Below, piece by piece: positions 1 to 11,529 of a stretch of DNA of 64,000 bases. The notes under the pieces are model-generated. The model was not told the origin of the DNA. It ran no database searches and saw only the letters and a program-made list of their open reading frames with translations. Positions within the stretch are counted from its first letter, which is position 1, and each line of letters opens with the position of its first letter. The DNA is taken from positions 986,732-1,050,731 of the forward strand of contig CALNVZ010003426.1 in assembly GCA_940671915.1 (NCBI GenBank), read 5' to 3'. The stretch comes from Paracentrotus lividus. Taxonomy: Eukaryota > Echinodermata > Echinoidea > Camarodonta > Echinidae. The position numbers were made by a program, and so were the translations under genes.

Positions 1-170
1 TTTGCACAGGTCTGAAATGTGATTTTGTAAAATGTTGACTCTAGATAAATTGCCTTATAATTAAGTATTGTACATATGTGCTTGTTATACTACAATACAC
101 ATGTAGGAGAGCATGTACATTTGAAATGATATTAACATATTTCATCTTCCTTGTTGCATTGTTCATGCAG

Positions 171-311
171 GTTTTATTTCTAGTATCAACTCACTTGAGC
201 TTGCCAAGGTATGTCTGGAGCTTGGAGCTGGGCGGGCTGTTGCCACGGCAGCTGTTGACCACTCTGTAGGGGTCAAACTCCTCGCCCATGTTGGGTCAGA
301 GGTTAAGAAAG
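171..311 (+). CDS. TYMP: thymidine phosphorylase, penultimate coding exon
   Basis: Exon bounded by the acceptor ttcatgcag and the donor G/gtcagt. It encodes a peptide beginning (G)FISSINSLELAKVCLELG and continuing through AGRAVATAAVDHSVGVKLLA to EVKK. The LELGAGR and VDHSVG segments and the following V..G spacing are typical of the start of the pyrimidine-nucleoside phosphorylase C-terminal domain. The enzyme phosphorolyses thymidine to thymine and deoxyribose-1-phosphate in the cytosol. The exon enters at phase 2 (GT completes a Gly codon supplied by the previous exon) and leaves one base (G) for the next. The rest of the gene, including the catalytic alpha/beta domain, lies to the left of the window. 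Exon boundaries come from splice consensus and homology recalled by eye. Confidence 0.85.
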
Positions 312-736
312 GTCAGTGTGAAATCAGTACCCTGAGGCTCACAATATACATATGTTTTCAACTGTGAAATATTAAATTGATATAACAATTTTTTGTGTTC
401 CCTGAAATTTTGAAAGCGTCATGATCAATGTCACCTTAATCCATAGGTTTAACCTGAGTCTCTCTGCAATGTCTATATATTCTTGTACATATTTACCATT
501 CCAAGAAATACATGACTATCACAGACAGACACCACAGACCATTATATAATCATTCTCTTTATATTTAAATAAGACAGGAACTGACATTGGTTTTTGTTTG
601 CGTTGGATTCAGTCTTCAAATAGGTTGATAAGATGACAGAACAAAGACAAATTGAATACATTGCATGACTATTCATGGATGTACAAAATCTTTTTGGAAC
701 AAAGTTGAATAAAATACATTGCATGAACATTTTATG

Positions 737-936
737 TAAAGGGCCTGTCCCACAGTAGGCGATCGTTGTTGCGACAACTGGCAATCTTGCTATTGTGTGC
801 GTGGTAGCAAGTTGTTGTTGTAATATATAAAGTTATAGATATGTCTATAATCGCCTTTTCTTAGTCGGTCTCCTTACGATTTTGAAATTATCAGGTTGTC
901 GCCACAACAATCGCCTCCTGTGGGACAGGCCCTTTA
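737..936. mobile_element. 200-bp MITE in the last TYMP intron
   Basis: Terminal inverted repeats: AAAGGGCCTGTCCCACAG at the left and its near-complement (ctgtgggacaggcccttt) at the right. The inverted match continues inward through GGCGATCGTTGTTGCGACAA against ttgtcgccacaacaatcgcc. TA lies at both edges, compatible with a TA target duplication. There is no coding capacity. It is a non-autonomous DNA transposon of unassigned family. Confidence 0.75.
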
Positions 937-980
937 AGCATTTAACAACTCAATATATGTTTTGTTACATTTATTACAAA

Positions 981-1006
981 TTTTTTTTTTTTTTTTTTTT
1001 TTTTTT
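981..1006. repeat. poly-T tract
   Basis: An uninterrupted run of T between the MITE and the last TYMP exon. It is the only low-complexity feature in this intron. It is too far from the acceptor (about 150 bp) to be its pyrimidine tract. Confidence 0.9.
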
Positions 1007-1153
1007 GGCTTGTGCTTAGGCCTGTACATTTTGTATTGCTAATTTCATTGTTGTGTTGGTGCAAAGCACATTTCCATGACCTTGGACTGAATAAACTATC
1101 ATGTATAGATCTTGTAGGCCTAATGTATATGTTCAATATCTGTTCAATTTCAG

Positions 1154-1293
1154 GAGAACCATGGGTCACAGTGTACCACCAGTCTTCCGATTTTGGTGAG
1201 AAGTTGATCAACAAACTCCAAGCAACTCTTGAGTATTCTGACAAACCAGTTCCAGTACAAGACATTGTCATTGATATTGTTAGGCCATGCTAA
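1154..1293 (+). CDS. TYMP: thymidine phosphorylase, last coding exon
   Basis: The acceptor tgttcaatttcag precedes GAGAACCATGG. The split Gly codon (G/GA) joins the two exons to read EVKKGEPWVTVYHQ, then the peptide ends DIVIDIVRPC and TAA at 1291-1293. The GEPW..V segment and the (L)EYSDKPVP segment match the end of the phosphorylase C-terminal domain. Together with the previous exon this gives about the last 93 residues of a protein whose family is usually 440-480 residues long. The 842-bp intron between them carries a MITE (737-936) and a poly-T run (981-1006). Confidence 0.87.
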
Positions 1294-2240
1294 GAAAGAC
1301 ACAACACTTTACTGCCCAGGGCCTTTTGAGAGGATTTTCATGTCATGGCAACACCATTTTGGGGGTTGAAAGTATGTACAGTCAAACTGGTCTTATGAGC
1401 CACCTTTATAAAGGCAATTTCCTGGAGCATCAATTTTTGTTGCCTCCCACTTGGAAGAAATGTCTTTTGCCGAATGTGTTTATAATTTTGTCCCCTTGCA
1501 TGGCCTTCATAAACAGGTTCGACTGATATAATCCAACTTTAGAATATCATGTCTTGTTAGGGATTCCTACCGACATAGTTTACTTTTGTAGCTGAATTTT
1601 TTTTATGAAGACAATGCACATTAGATTTCTAGATTTTTCCATGAGAGCAAATTCTTCCAGAATTTACATCTTTGTGAAACTATAATATCATTCTGTAAGA
1701 TCTGTAGAATTGTTTAACGTTATTTTTTTATTTAGAGTGATATTTGATTGTAAAATTAATTTATTTTGTCTAAAAAAGATGAAACTATTGTTGAAGTTTG
1801 ACATATGTAGTCTTGTAATGTTCTATTTGTAATCTCTTATTTTGTTGTTTTGAGGTTCTTGACTTGCCTTATAAAATGTAGAATATAATATGGTTAATGC
1901 ATGTGGCATATATTACGCTTTTTAAATTTTTTTAAATTAAAAAAAAAAAATTATGAGGATATTTAGACAACTGTGTATCAAACGTTTCTTGGGTGTATTT
2001 AAACATGATATTTATTATTTTCCATATTAAATCTTAATGAAATGAGTACATACATATACTGTTAATCAGTGAGGGATTACATTCCTTTTCCTTTACATTA
2101 GACAGTACTTAATGTACATGTACTTATGTTAATGGATCGGGATACTTTGTTTCGGTTTCAATATGATCTATCTAGTACAGCTACTCCCATTATACATGTA
2201 GCTAGCACAGATAAGAGATTTTTTTTTATATGTACACATT
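1294..2240 (+). other. TYMP 3' flank, probable 3' UTR
   Basis: AT-rich non-coding DNA directly after the TYMP stop. The first part is presumably 3' UTR. I could not choose a poly(A) site: no canonical AATAAA with a convincing downstream element stands out. No gene or clear repeat is seen. Confidence 0.5.
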
Positions 2241-2245
2241 ATATT

Positions 2246-2717
2246 TATAGTGCATCCCAGAAAGAAAGTAAATCCAAATTTGAGAGCCTCGTATTAGAAT
2301 TTCATAGCTTGTATGACCTTGAAATTTATTTCATATTGAAGAGTATGGTAACTCATATTCTATTGAACAATTATATATGGCCACCAGAGGGGTGGTTGGA
2401 ACTGTAGTCCCCGAATGTGACGCAAAGCAACCCTGGCTTTCTGATCATTAATATATAGTTTGAGGTCAAACAATAAATTAATGATCAGAAAGCCAGGGTT
2501 GCTTCTGCTAAAAGTTGGTACAAGCTATTTCCGGCAGAAGTTTATAAAAAGTCAAGTTTTCAGTAATCCATGACTGCACAGGTATAAGTTTTGATATCAT
2601 TGGATAGAATATGAGTTATGATATAAGAATTAGTAACTCATAAGTTATACAATTTAATACAATTTTAATACAATGCTCTCAAAGTTGGGTTTACTTTTTA
2701 TTTGGGACACACTGTAT
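2246..2717. mobile_element. Tc1-type foldback MITE with an inner perfect hairpin
   Basis: Imperfect inverted ends: ATAGTGCATCCCAGAAAGAA at the left and, on the complement, ACAGTGTGTCCCAAATAAAA at the right; both run on into AGTAAAnCC. The GTGTGTCCC end next to TA is typical of Tc1/mariner-derived MITEs. Nested inside is a perfect 27-bp inverted repeat (2426-2452 and 2477-2503) around a 24-bp loop. Confidence 0.65.
2426..2503. repeat. perfect 27-bp inverted repeat
   Basis: The arm AGCAACCCTGGCTTTCTGAT plus CATTAAT is matched exactly on the opposite strand at 2477-2503. It would form a stable hairpin in single-stranded DNA or RNA. It sits at the centre of the surrounding foldback element. Confidence 0.9.
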
Positions 2718-4071
2718 AATGAGGTGATTTTCCTAGTACAAACTTGAAACATGTGCACATGTGTTCAGTACAAAATGACTGGTTATATCAAGATATGTGT
2801 ACGTGTCTGTCTTGGTTCCGTGCATCTTGTTATAACAGAAGTGTACTATTACAAAAAGCAATATCCATGTTGTCTATTTTGCACTGAAAGGAGTTCGACA
2901 AGACATTCCATATTTGACATCAGGAACCTGTATGAAACCTTGTGGTTCAATTTTATTTATTATTCAGGCTGAAATATAACCTAAGAGGATGACTACACTT
3001 CTCTGAAGTGCTCAGTTACAAAGTATCATTGTTTTTATGCCTCCGCTGCCACAGGAAGCATATTTTATGGTTGTCCATCCGTCCTTTTTTATTGTTGTTG
3101 TGATGTTTTAAGAACCACTTGAAACAGGAACTTTAAAATTATGGGTAATATGTATTACCATAGGAAGACAATCTGATTAGATTTGAGAGCATGTAGGTCA
3201 AAGGGTCAAGTGTCACAGAGGTCAATTTTTGAAATTCCATTTGTTGAGCTCGTTATCGCAATAGGAACCACCTGGGATATAAACTGGGATATAAACATTA
3301 TTATATCTTTTCCAGATATTATATATAATATAAAACAATGTGAGGACAAGTTAAGTTTTAGTCAACATCATGTTCTAATCATGCAGGAAATAATTTTTTG
3401 CTACACAGCACATCTACGATATGAATATTAATTCTTTAAATGTAACAATGACTGTGTATTTCTCAAGAAAATTTAGAGTTCATTCAAACTCATACATTCA
3501 AGCAGTTCAGAGAACTGATTTGAAAAATGAAATGTACAAAATGTAACATTCATGTCTGTTGTTTAAGAACAATTTCCATTAAAGTAAAGATTTATTTATT
3601 TGTACCTTGAATATTGAATAGTATTCATACATGTACATGCATATTCTCTAAGCTACAGAGCAATAATACGCCTTGAAGGCAAAGAATTTTAGCATATTAT
3701 GTATTCATGGTGTTATTTAAAATATGTAGAAAATGGAACAGAATAGATACATACAAATGTAGATATTTATAACTTATGCATGTTTTACATGTACAACCTA
3801 GATCATGAATTGAATAAGCTGTACACACATAGAAAAAACATTATATATTGGAAAGAGACAAGAAGGGTTGATCAAAACTGATTTCATTCCGTAACTAGTA
3901 TATGATGTAAGAGTAGAACATTATAATAATGTTCTTGTAAATATTGTATATTTTTCAAAAATAAGTTACACTGAAATTTTCAAAATATGTTAAATATATA
4001 TTTTCAGAGGAGTTTATTATCATATTTATAAAATGGAAGTGAAAAAAAAAAATCATGCTTTGTAATTAATG
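2718..4071. other. intergenic, with a GGAGGCAT-type repeat remnant
   Basis: No gene seen. About 3034-3215 begins with atgcctccgctgcc and contains gtccatccgtcc and the tail caaagggtcaagtgtcacag. It resembles the longer repeats near 25.5 and 30.5 kb. The rest is AT-rich unique-looking DNA. Confidence 0.45.
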
Positions 4072-4471
4072 TACAGACCTGCCAACAAAAAATCGTATTC
4101 CGTACTTTTTCTATCCTCTTTCGCTTCTTAAGGGGGTACTAAGATCTATAGATGTCTATGAATGCACATCACCATCATGCCATACTACATCGCACCTGTC
4201 TTCATAGAAAACATTTAATTGTTCAATGAATTGTCTATGTCCCTCATTTACCAGAACGAATGCCTTTGGTGCAGGGATGACACACTTGTCAAAATGTTTG
4301 GCATATTTACCTTGTTTTCTATTGAAAATAATTGAATAATAAAAGGTTTTCAGGTCGACAGGTGGATGGGGATTGACATTTTTATGATCTGAATAATTAT
4401 TGACATTTAATGAGTTTGGTACCCCTTATCCAAATGAAAAAGACAAAAATACGATTTTAGGTTGGCAGTAC
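4072..4471. mobile_element. 400-bp MITE
   Basis: Terminal inverted repeats: TACAGACCTGCCAAC with aaaatcgtatt at the left, and aaaatacgattttaggttggcagtac on the same strand at the right. The match also includes a GGGGTACC-like inner block (ggggtact at 4133, gtacccctt at 4420). There is no coding capacity. Confidence 0.6.
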
Positions 4472-6265
4472 TGAATGTATAGATGTAGGAGGGAAGGTAG
4501 TGGTATGTATTCTTGAGTTATAATAATACTTTGGTATTCTCTATAAATCTAAAAAGTGTTGAGATTGATTACAACGTTTTTTTCTTTTTTACATTGAATA
4601 TACCTGTAGTGAATGCACAATTAGATTGTATTGCCTTGTAATGAATTCATATTTTTACTTTGTCGGATATAATATTTGGTTTGATATGAAGAGGCATCTC
4701 TCATAGACCCTTGATATCATTTCTAATGAGTTAATAACTGAAGGTTTGAAGGAAAACTTTTTAAAAATCTTTTTCCAATTATGTAGTCCTAATTTATTAG
4801 AGTTTGATAGCTTTGAAGCCATAAGAGGAATTTTATTGTAGCCAGGTGAATAGCTATTAAGGTTTGATGATTATTCAACTCCCAGAAATTATTTTAACAA
4901 GTTGCTTCTTAAATGTTGGGATTACTTTTGGTAGTGATGTGTCAATTATTTGCAATGTTTTCAATAGTCTAAATTCTGTAGTAAATGCAGAAATGGTATC
5001 AGTCTTCTTGAAATGTTGATTAATAGTCAGGTTTGGTCATTATATATTTTAAAGATGAATGTTTGAGAATTACCAATTTGTTCCAAGCTCAAAATTAAAG
5101 CAGAAAGAAAATGTAGCAAACGGATTTAAGTGAAAGATTGACACAAATTTAAATGTCATGGTTTTCTTTTTACTTACATGTACATCAACGCTGTGTTATA
5201 CATTTAACCTCTATTGAAATGAAAAAAAAAAATTGAAAGGCTTTATTTTGGTGTGTGTATAAAATATTTACATGGTTCTTCCATTTTGATAATTCTAACA
5301 ATGCTTTCAATATTTCTCCTATCTATGTGCTTCCTTTTCTTATTGCAGTTAGAAAATAAATCAAAATTTAGTTCTGTAATCAAATAAGTCCCCCAAACTA
5401 AGAATTACAATTATAAATACAATCATGTAGTTTATGAACTACATGTACATGTAAATCTCAATTCTTCTTCAGTCAGTTCTTCAGTAATGATTTCATCAAA
5501 ATTTGCCTTTGACTACAATCCTGTACACAAACCAAATATTATTAATGTACTAAAGTTATGAATGTGTAGAATATATTTATTTTTTATTCTTTTATAGAGA
5601 AATATATAGTTGTGTTCCCTTTTTAAATTTACAAAATGGTATACAATGTAGTTGTTATGTTTTATTTTGAAAGAGAAATGAATTTTGGTTGTCATTACCA
5701 AAAACTTGTGATGATTTTTATGACATTTGCTGGCTCTTTTATCTGCAACAGCAAAGTAATTGCACAAAATGTGCAGGCCTAGTATACTATAGAATTACAA
5801 TGTAGTGTATTTACCTGAATTATGTGCACGTAAATGCCAAACCCCAACATAAATAACCAACTTTTGGACCAATATTGATAGACAAAAAACAAACATATAT
5901 ATATATAAAACTATAAATGTGTAACATTTGCTGTGTTTCAGTTATACACAAATTTGTGGTATTCAAGCTTTTGAATACTCTTAAGACACTTATCAATTTT
6001 CAGTTGATTTGAGCTGCATAATTAATGCATTGCTTTTGTAGGCTATTAAATACGCCTTCTCGCACAGACATTTATTATTGCTTTTTTATTGAGCTACAGT
6101 GTTATTTTAAGGAGTGGAAAGTGAAAGTACATATAATAGATACATAGTAAAACGAGTAGAACATTACAAACTGCAATTCTTAACTTAATTCAGGTTTCAA
6201 TAACATGCATGTACCTAACATAGCGGTCTTGGAGCAAGCAGCAACTATCTACAGATGAATTTTTT
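4472..6265. other. intergenic AT-rich DNA
   Basis: No conserved coding stretch or clear element seen on either strand. A few AT or homopolymer tracts (for example the A run at 5221) and scattered TACATGTA palindromes are present. Confidence 0.5.
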
Positions 6266-6269
6266 TTTT

Positions 6270-7295
6270 ACCATGGAGGAAAGATAAAAACTGCTGGTAG
6301 GAAGGAGATATGAGGCAACACAGGAGTGCGTAGGGTGATCAAGGAAAAGGAGATTCAAACCAGAGAGAAGGAACAAATGAACGACAGAAATTTAGTGGTA
6401 TACATTGTTGCTGCTTGATGCAAGAAATTTGAGAGACATAAAGGAGAGAGAGAGAAAGGGGGAAAAGGGTAGACAAGCAAGATTGAATGAAAGAGGGAGA
6501 GAGAGGGAAGGAGGAAATGATCACTGAATGTGAAGGAGTGAGAAGAGGATATCGTCGGCTTGAAGCCAGAAGGGCGCTATTGCAGATCAAGGATGTCCAG
6601 TTTGGAGCCGGAAGGGCGCTATTACCATTGACTTTGTACAGTAATAGCGCCCTTATGGCTCTCAACGGAACATCTATAAGATGCAATAACGCCCTTATGG
6701 CTCCCAACAGACGATATGTCAGAGGATGATAAGAGAGGAGGGTAGAAAGGAGATACTACCAAAGAGAGTCTACACAAAAAAAAAGAGAGGGAAGGATACG
6801 TTTCATGGGAAAGGATGATCCAGGAAGGGTATACAAGAGGAAGAGAAGAGTAGAAATGAAAGAATTAAAGCCAAGGCAAGAGAATGTGAGAGGAAAGAAG
6901 GAAGGGATGAATGAATATTATTGAGGAAGTGAGCGAGGAGGCGATCCTGGAAGACGAGATACATAAAGGAGAGAGAGAGAGAGCGGAGAAGGGTGGAATG
7001 AGATTAATGTAGGAGACAGAGAGCACGTGAGGAATGAAAGGATACTATTAGGGAGGAATGTGAGGAACGGGGAATTGTACATGTAAGTAAAAGGGCAGGG
7101 AAGAGCAAATAAGTCCAAATGAGAAAGAAAAAGAATATGCAAGGATATGCAGGCCACAGGGGGAAATAAGGCTGATGGTAATTTAGATAAAAGTAGATGC
7201 ATCCCCAAGGAAGAATAAAAAAGTGAAAATAAAAGGAGTAATTGAGAAAAAACAAAATGAAAGAAAGGTTATGAGAAGGAATGAAAGAGCAATAG
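6270..7295. repeat. purine-rich (GA-rich) tract, about 1 kb
   Basis: The plus strand is strongly enriched in A and G, with many GAGAGAGA and GGAAGGA runs. The only balanced part is the compound hairpin at 6546-6719, which looks inserted. Long Ser/Leu/Pro-rich reading frames on the minus strand here are by-products of the composition, not genes. Confidence 0.7.
6546..6719. mobile_element. compound hairpin MITE with duplicated arm modules
   Basis: The left half reads GATATCGTCGGCTTGAAGCC then AGAAGGGCGCTATTGCA, followed by a second direct module GGAGCCGGAAGGGCGCTATT. The right half is the reverse complement of both modules in order (taatagcgcccttatggctc, then aataacgcccttatggctcc, then acgatatgtc). 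It is a palindrome in which each arm is itself a tandem duplicate. Confidence 0.7.
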
Positions 7296-8440
7296 ATTAA
7301 AATGTATGTAATTCACAACTTCATTCAAATTGGGCATGGTATACATGTAATGAGAGAGAGAGAGAAAGAAAGAAACATCAGAAAGCAAAGATTTGCAATG
7401 AGCCAAATTTAAATTATATGAAATTAGTCATTGTTTAGCACTGATAAAAAGATGTCAGAGATGTCGCTTCAACTGATCAGTCGAGGAGATTTTGAACACA
7501 AAATAAAATGTCCCTGCGATTTCTCCAGAAAGAGAAATAGCAGTGACCTCGCGGCAACGTCTCTCTAGTTTACCCACTAGACAAAATAAATTCACCAATA
7601 GACAACATGTTTGGATTTTGTGCAACTCCTCAGAGACTTGGGTGATGTTGCAACAATATCGCAGTGAATTCCAGAGACTCGAGTCGCAAACTACATTGGT
7701 GTCAAGGCCAAATTATTTGTCTTGATATCTGAACAAAATTAATAACAACAATGAATACACATAACATTTTTTGCATGTCTATATATTTTAATATTTGCAC
7801 AATGGAATTAATGGTGTATGTACAATGTACACATTTACAGCAAATTAGAGAAGACTGAGCCATTTGATTTGAACAAGTGATAGAAAACAACTTAAATACA
7901 AAAATAGTCAATTTACATTACAATATGAACAAAATGGATGTAAGGATAATAGTTTACGATTCAAAATTATACATGCTCATACATGTACATGCTCATACAT
8001 GTACATGTACATGTATATCCTCCACACAACTAATGAGATGCAAATACATACAGGGCAAACTGGCCCTTAAAAGTTAAAGCTTTAAAGGAGAAACTACATG
8101 TAATCTTCGCTCGTTCAAATTCATTAAAAAAAAAGGTTAAATGTACATGTATATAATTACATGTATCAAGATATAGGTCTATAATCCTATCATATTGCAA
8201 ATTTTACAAGCATTGTTTAGATGTACATGTACATTATGACATTGTATTTTTCATCAAATTGCCCTTCTATACTCTGCTGGTACACAATTGACTACAGAGG
8301 ATTCAAAATAATAGTAATAATAATAATATTAATGATGATAACAAAAACAAATAAATATATGTAATAATGATAACTAAAAATTAAAAAAAATAAAAAAAAT
8401 ACTGTTTAAAACTTGGTCATTTGAAATTAATGACGTGTAT
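7296..8440. other. intergenic, simple-sequence palindromes
   Basis: No gene seen. 7975-8020 carries a cluster of overlapping acatgtacatg palindromes. 7464-7715 is slightly GC-richer and may be a decayed MITE, but no clear ends were found. Confidence 0.4.
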
Positions 8441-8458
8441 TGCCATGAATGGTGACCA

Positions 8459-8580
8459 GGGACCTGTTACAGAAAGGTTTGCGATTAATTGCAAATTTGA
8501 GTTAGCAATTCTCATGGGTAGCTGGTCAGTCTGCTGAACAGAAAGCACAATGTAACTGGCCATTAATTGCAAACCTTTGC
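8459..8580. repeat. short inverted repeat around AATTGCAAACC
   Basis: aggtttgcgattaattgcaa near 8475 pairs with cattaattgcaaacctttgcg near 8562. It is probably a small MITE that abuts the next element. Confidence 0.45.
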
Positions 8581-8590
8581 GTTGCAAAGC

Positions 8591-8755
8591 CCTGGGCTCC
8601 ATTGCATAAAGATTTACTATCATACCAACATTGACATTAATGGTAACTTTCATGAAATGTTACATTTTGATTACCTCTTGAGCAATGTTACCCTAGTTGT
8701 TACCGTTGATGACAAAGTTACTATAATAGTAACTCTTTACGCAACGGGGCCCAGG
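8591..8755. mobile_element. 165-bp MITE with CTGGGCCCCGTTGC-type ends
   Basis: The left end cctgggctccattgcataaa continues to gatttactatcat. The right end, read on the complement, is CCTGGGCCCCGTTGCGTAAA then GAGTTACTAT. This is a short non-autonomous element with about 30-bp terminal inverted repeats. The end type is, to my recollection, widespread in marine invertebrate genomes. Confidence 0.7.
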
Positions 8756-11310
8756 GTGGTGTTTCAACAAGTCATTCGTAAAGTAATGAATGAACTTATA
8801 AACGACTGGGACATTTTCTTAAAGGGATTTAGTAACTTCCAAAAACGAGTGCAAAAGAGATCGAAATGAATAGAATTCTATCGCTACTGCAAGTTTCAGA
8901 TCAAATGCAAGTCATTTACTATCTTAAAACAGTGAAATTTCAAACGCGGCTGAGGATACGGCCGCGCATGATTAATTTATACCGCTCCGTTGCAAGCTTA
9001 GCCGCCCGGTAGGCACGGGGACTTGACAACAGGAAATGCGGTGAAAACCACATGCATTGAAACGCACGCGGTTTTGTAAAGCGTCAAGGAACGGGTTAGA
9101 AAATTTGAGTATAAAATCGTAGATATTTCGAAAGAAGAGCAAGCAAATAGACTGCAATTTTTAAGGAATACCAGACTGACCTATGTGTTCACAATCATGA
9201 TGGCAAAATGAGCTAAATCCAATAAATTGCAATTTGAATATCATTCAATGTTACTGCATCCCTTAAGTGCTATACAAATCACATTCTCAATCATTCAACA
9301 CAAGAACTGATCATTAGACGTTCATAAAGTTGTCTGTAAGTTACAAGCGATTTGGTGAAACACCACCCACGTCACACTACCTTATCCTTATCAGTACAAT
9401 GTTTCATACTAACTAACAGTGCCTTACAATGTAATATTGTTACAATTTCATTTATGATACTATTCAAAACATTTACACTCTTTGGCATACTCCTTGAATA
9501 AACAAAATTTATGTACAGTGAGCATGTAAATACGAACATTATAATAATATTCAGTTCTTGACTAGTGCACACTAGAGCTGTGTAAGTCTCAATATGCCTC
9601 TAAAAGTTTTGGATTGGAGAGACAATACAAGAGTGGTCTCGATGTAGAGGTGTTCTTTCCTCAAGATAACTTTCAATGCAAATTTCTATGAAAAAAAACC
9701 CAGTTCAAAAGAAACATACATGTAAATCGTTACTTTGTAACCTATAGTCATTATTGACTAATGTCATTGGTCTAAAATGATAATTTGCAGGAGTCGGACA
9801 ACAGGTATATTACCCCGGTCAGGTACCATGTCAAACATGCATACATGTACATTTGTACATCTTCTAACTGAAGTTCACTATCTCATGATATGTACAATGT
9901 ACAATCCATAAAATGAATTTAAAAAAAAAAAAAAAAAAATTAAATCTAATTAACATAAAAATATAGTTTCTTGCGAAACAGTAACCGTAATTTGTACATG
10001 ATTATGCAATATTTAAAGAAGTTGTTCATTTGCATGAAAACAAGCATCCGCTTATGAAAGGGTTAGTTTAGAAAAGAATAATGTCCTAAACAAAGTGTGA
10101 AATTAATAAATTATTTAAGATGAGATAAGTGGATCTTTCCATGAAGTTGGGTCACCCCTCCCCCCCCCCCCTCCTCCTTCTCTCCAAAACCTAAGGGTCC
10201 TTTTACATCTACAGTATTTGTATGATTATCATACTGAAAAGAAAAGAACCAACCAACCAACAAAAAGACAAATCATACAGAAGATCAGTTTAGAATCTGT
10301 GTACCTCATGCCTGTAGCATCACAATTTTATGAACTACATTTGTACACAACAGCAAATAATCCACCACAGCATATTTCATTATACATATTGGCTTATACA
10401 TGTAGTTCCTACGAATAATGAAAATTAGAAATATCATAACCCTCTCTTTGAAATTTTCATGTTCACATACCAAATATTGGCCAATTTCATGAAAAGACCC
10501 ACATATAAATTTATTTCAGCGATTGTATTTACAACTTACCCATTATAATTAATAAAATGTGGCAAAATAAAGCTGAGTTTGTGCCACAGATTCAGCAAAA
10601 TTCTTCTTAATACTGACACTTTACGTACATGTGTTTTAAACTGTAACTACCAGAGTACTGCTTACAAGTAATCCTAAAGAGGTCTGAGAAAAATTTCATA
10701 GTGATGTATTAAAAGATTCTCTTGCTTTCATGAATTTCACGTAGAGTCTTCAGCAACTACTTTTTTTTTTTAATTATTATTAATGAATTGTTGACCGTTA
10801 CGTTCCATGCAGCCTCAAAATAACAATAAGCTTACCATATACATGCAAGTGGCTACTTTCCCACTAGCTTTATTTTTATGACTTTCTGCTTCAAAGTTTA
10901 TAATATTTTTTGTAACATGTATATGAGCATATTATATGTAATATGTAAATACTGTTTTGAGATACAAGTAAACATTTTGATAGGCTTATTAAATGGAAGT
11001 TGCACATCAATGTGAGTATACATGTACATCCATGACAATGCAATACTTAATTTTTGATCAGTCTCACAAATTCACTTTTAGGTTTTACTTCACTGTGATT
11101 TAGGAAACATTATAACACAACGGATAGTAAAACTTTAAAATAATATACAAGTTTTCTCTGTCATAAAATTGGACCTGCAACATTTCAGCTGAAAGGGTTG
11201 CTACATGTATTCATCAACAAAACAGAATCTCTCAAAAATAATATCTGTTCTATTCAATGTAGATTATAATTCATTACACTTAGTCCCACACGATCACATT
11301 GGTGTTTCCT
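8756..11310. other. intergenic / TBC1D15 3' flank
   Basis: The part nearest 11310 should hold the 3' UTR of the minus-strand TBC1D15 gene. A candidate poly(A) signal (AATAAA on the minus strand) is at 10869-10874, but others exist and none is decisive. No other gene is seen. Poly-C at about 10157 and poly-A at about 9921 are simple runs. Confidence 0.45.
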
Positions 11311-11529
11311 TCACTGCGGGCTAGGATCCCCATCACCCAACACCTCAATGCTACTATCGGAGCAGTCTGACCTGGCTTCGTCCCCGGCGCCACGATTCCT
11401 GTCTGCAAGACCGATGATGTCTCGTATCGTGGACGGCAGCTCCTGACATTGTGAGAGTTGCAGGTAGATGCCTTCAGCTTTCTTGAAGATGTCCTCAGGG
11501 CTGATCTGCAATGCTAGTTCATTGACATG
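11311..11529 (-). CDS. TBC1D15: TBC1D15 exon 15 (last)
   Basis: Acceptor aatcaacag/CATGTC. 72 residues and a stop: HVNELALQISPEDIFKKAEG matches H(I)NEL...(V)EDI..KAE of the family, then CQELPSTIRDIIGL. The tail is poorly conserved, acidic and Ser-rich (DEARSDCSDSSIEVLGDGD) and ends PSPQ. Confidence 0.95.
   Translation of the reverse strand, partial: HVNELALQISPEDIFKKAEGIYLQLSQCQELPSTIRDIIGLADRNRGAGDEARSDCSDSSIEVLGDGDPSPQ

Noticed and set aside
6339-7255. Several Ser/Leu/Pro-rich minus-strand frames.
   Set aside because: Composition artefacts of the purine-rich tract; the frames overlap each other and lack domains.
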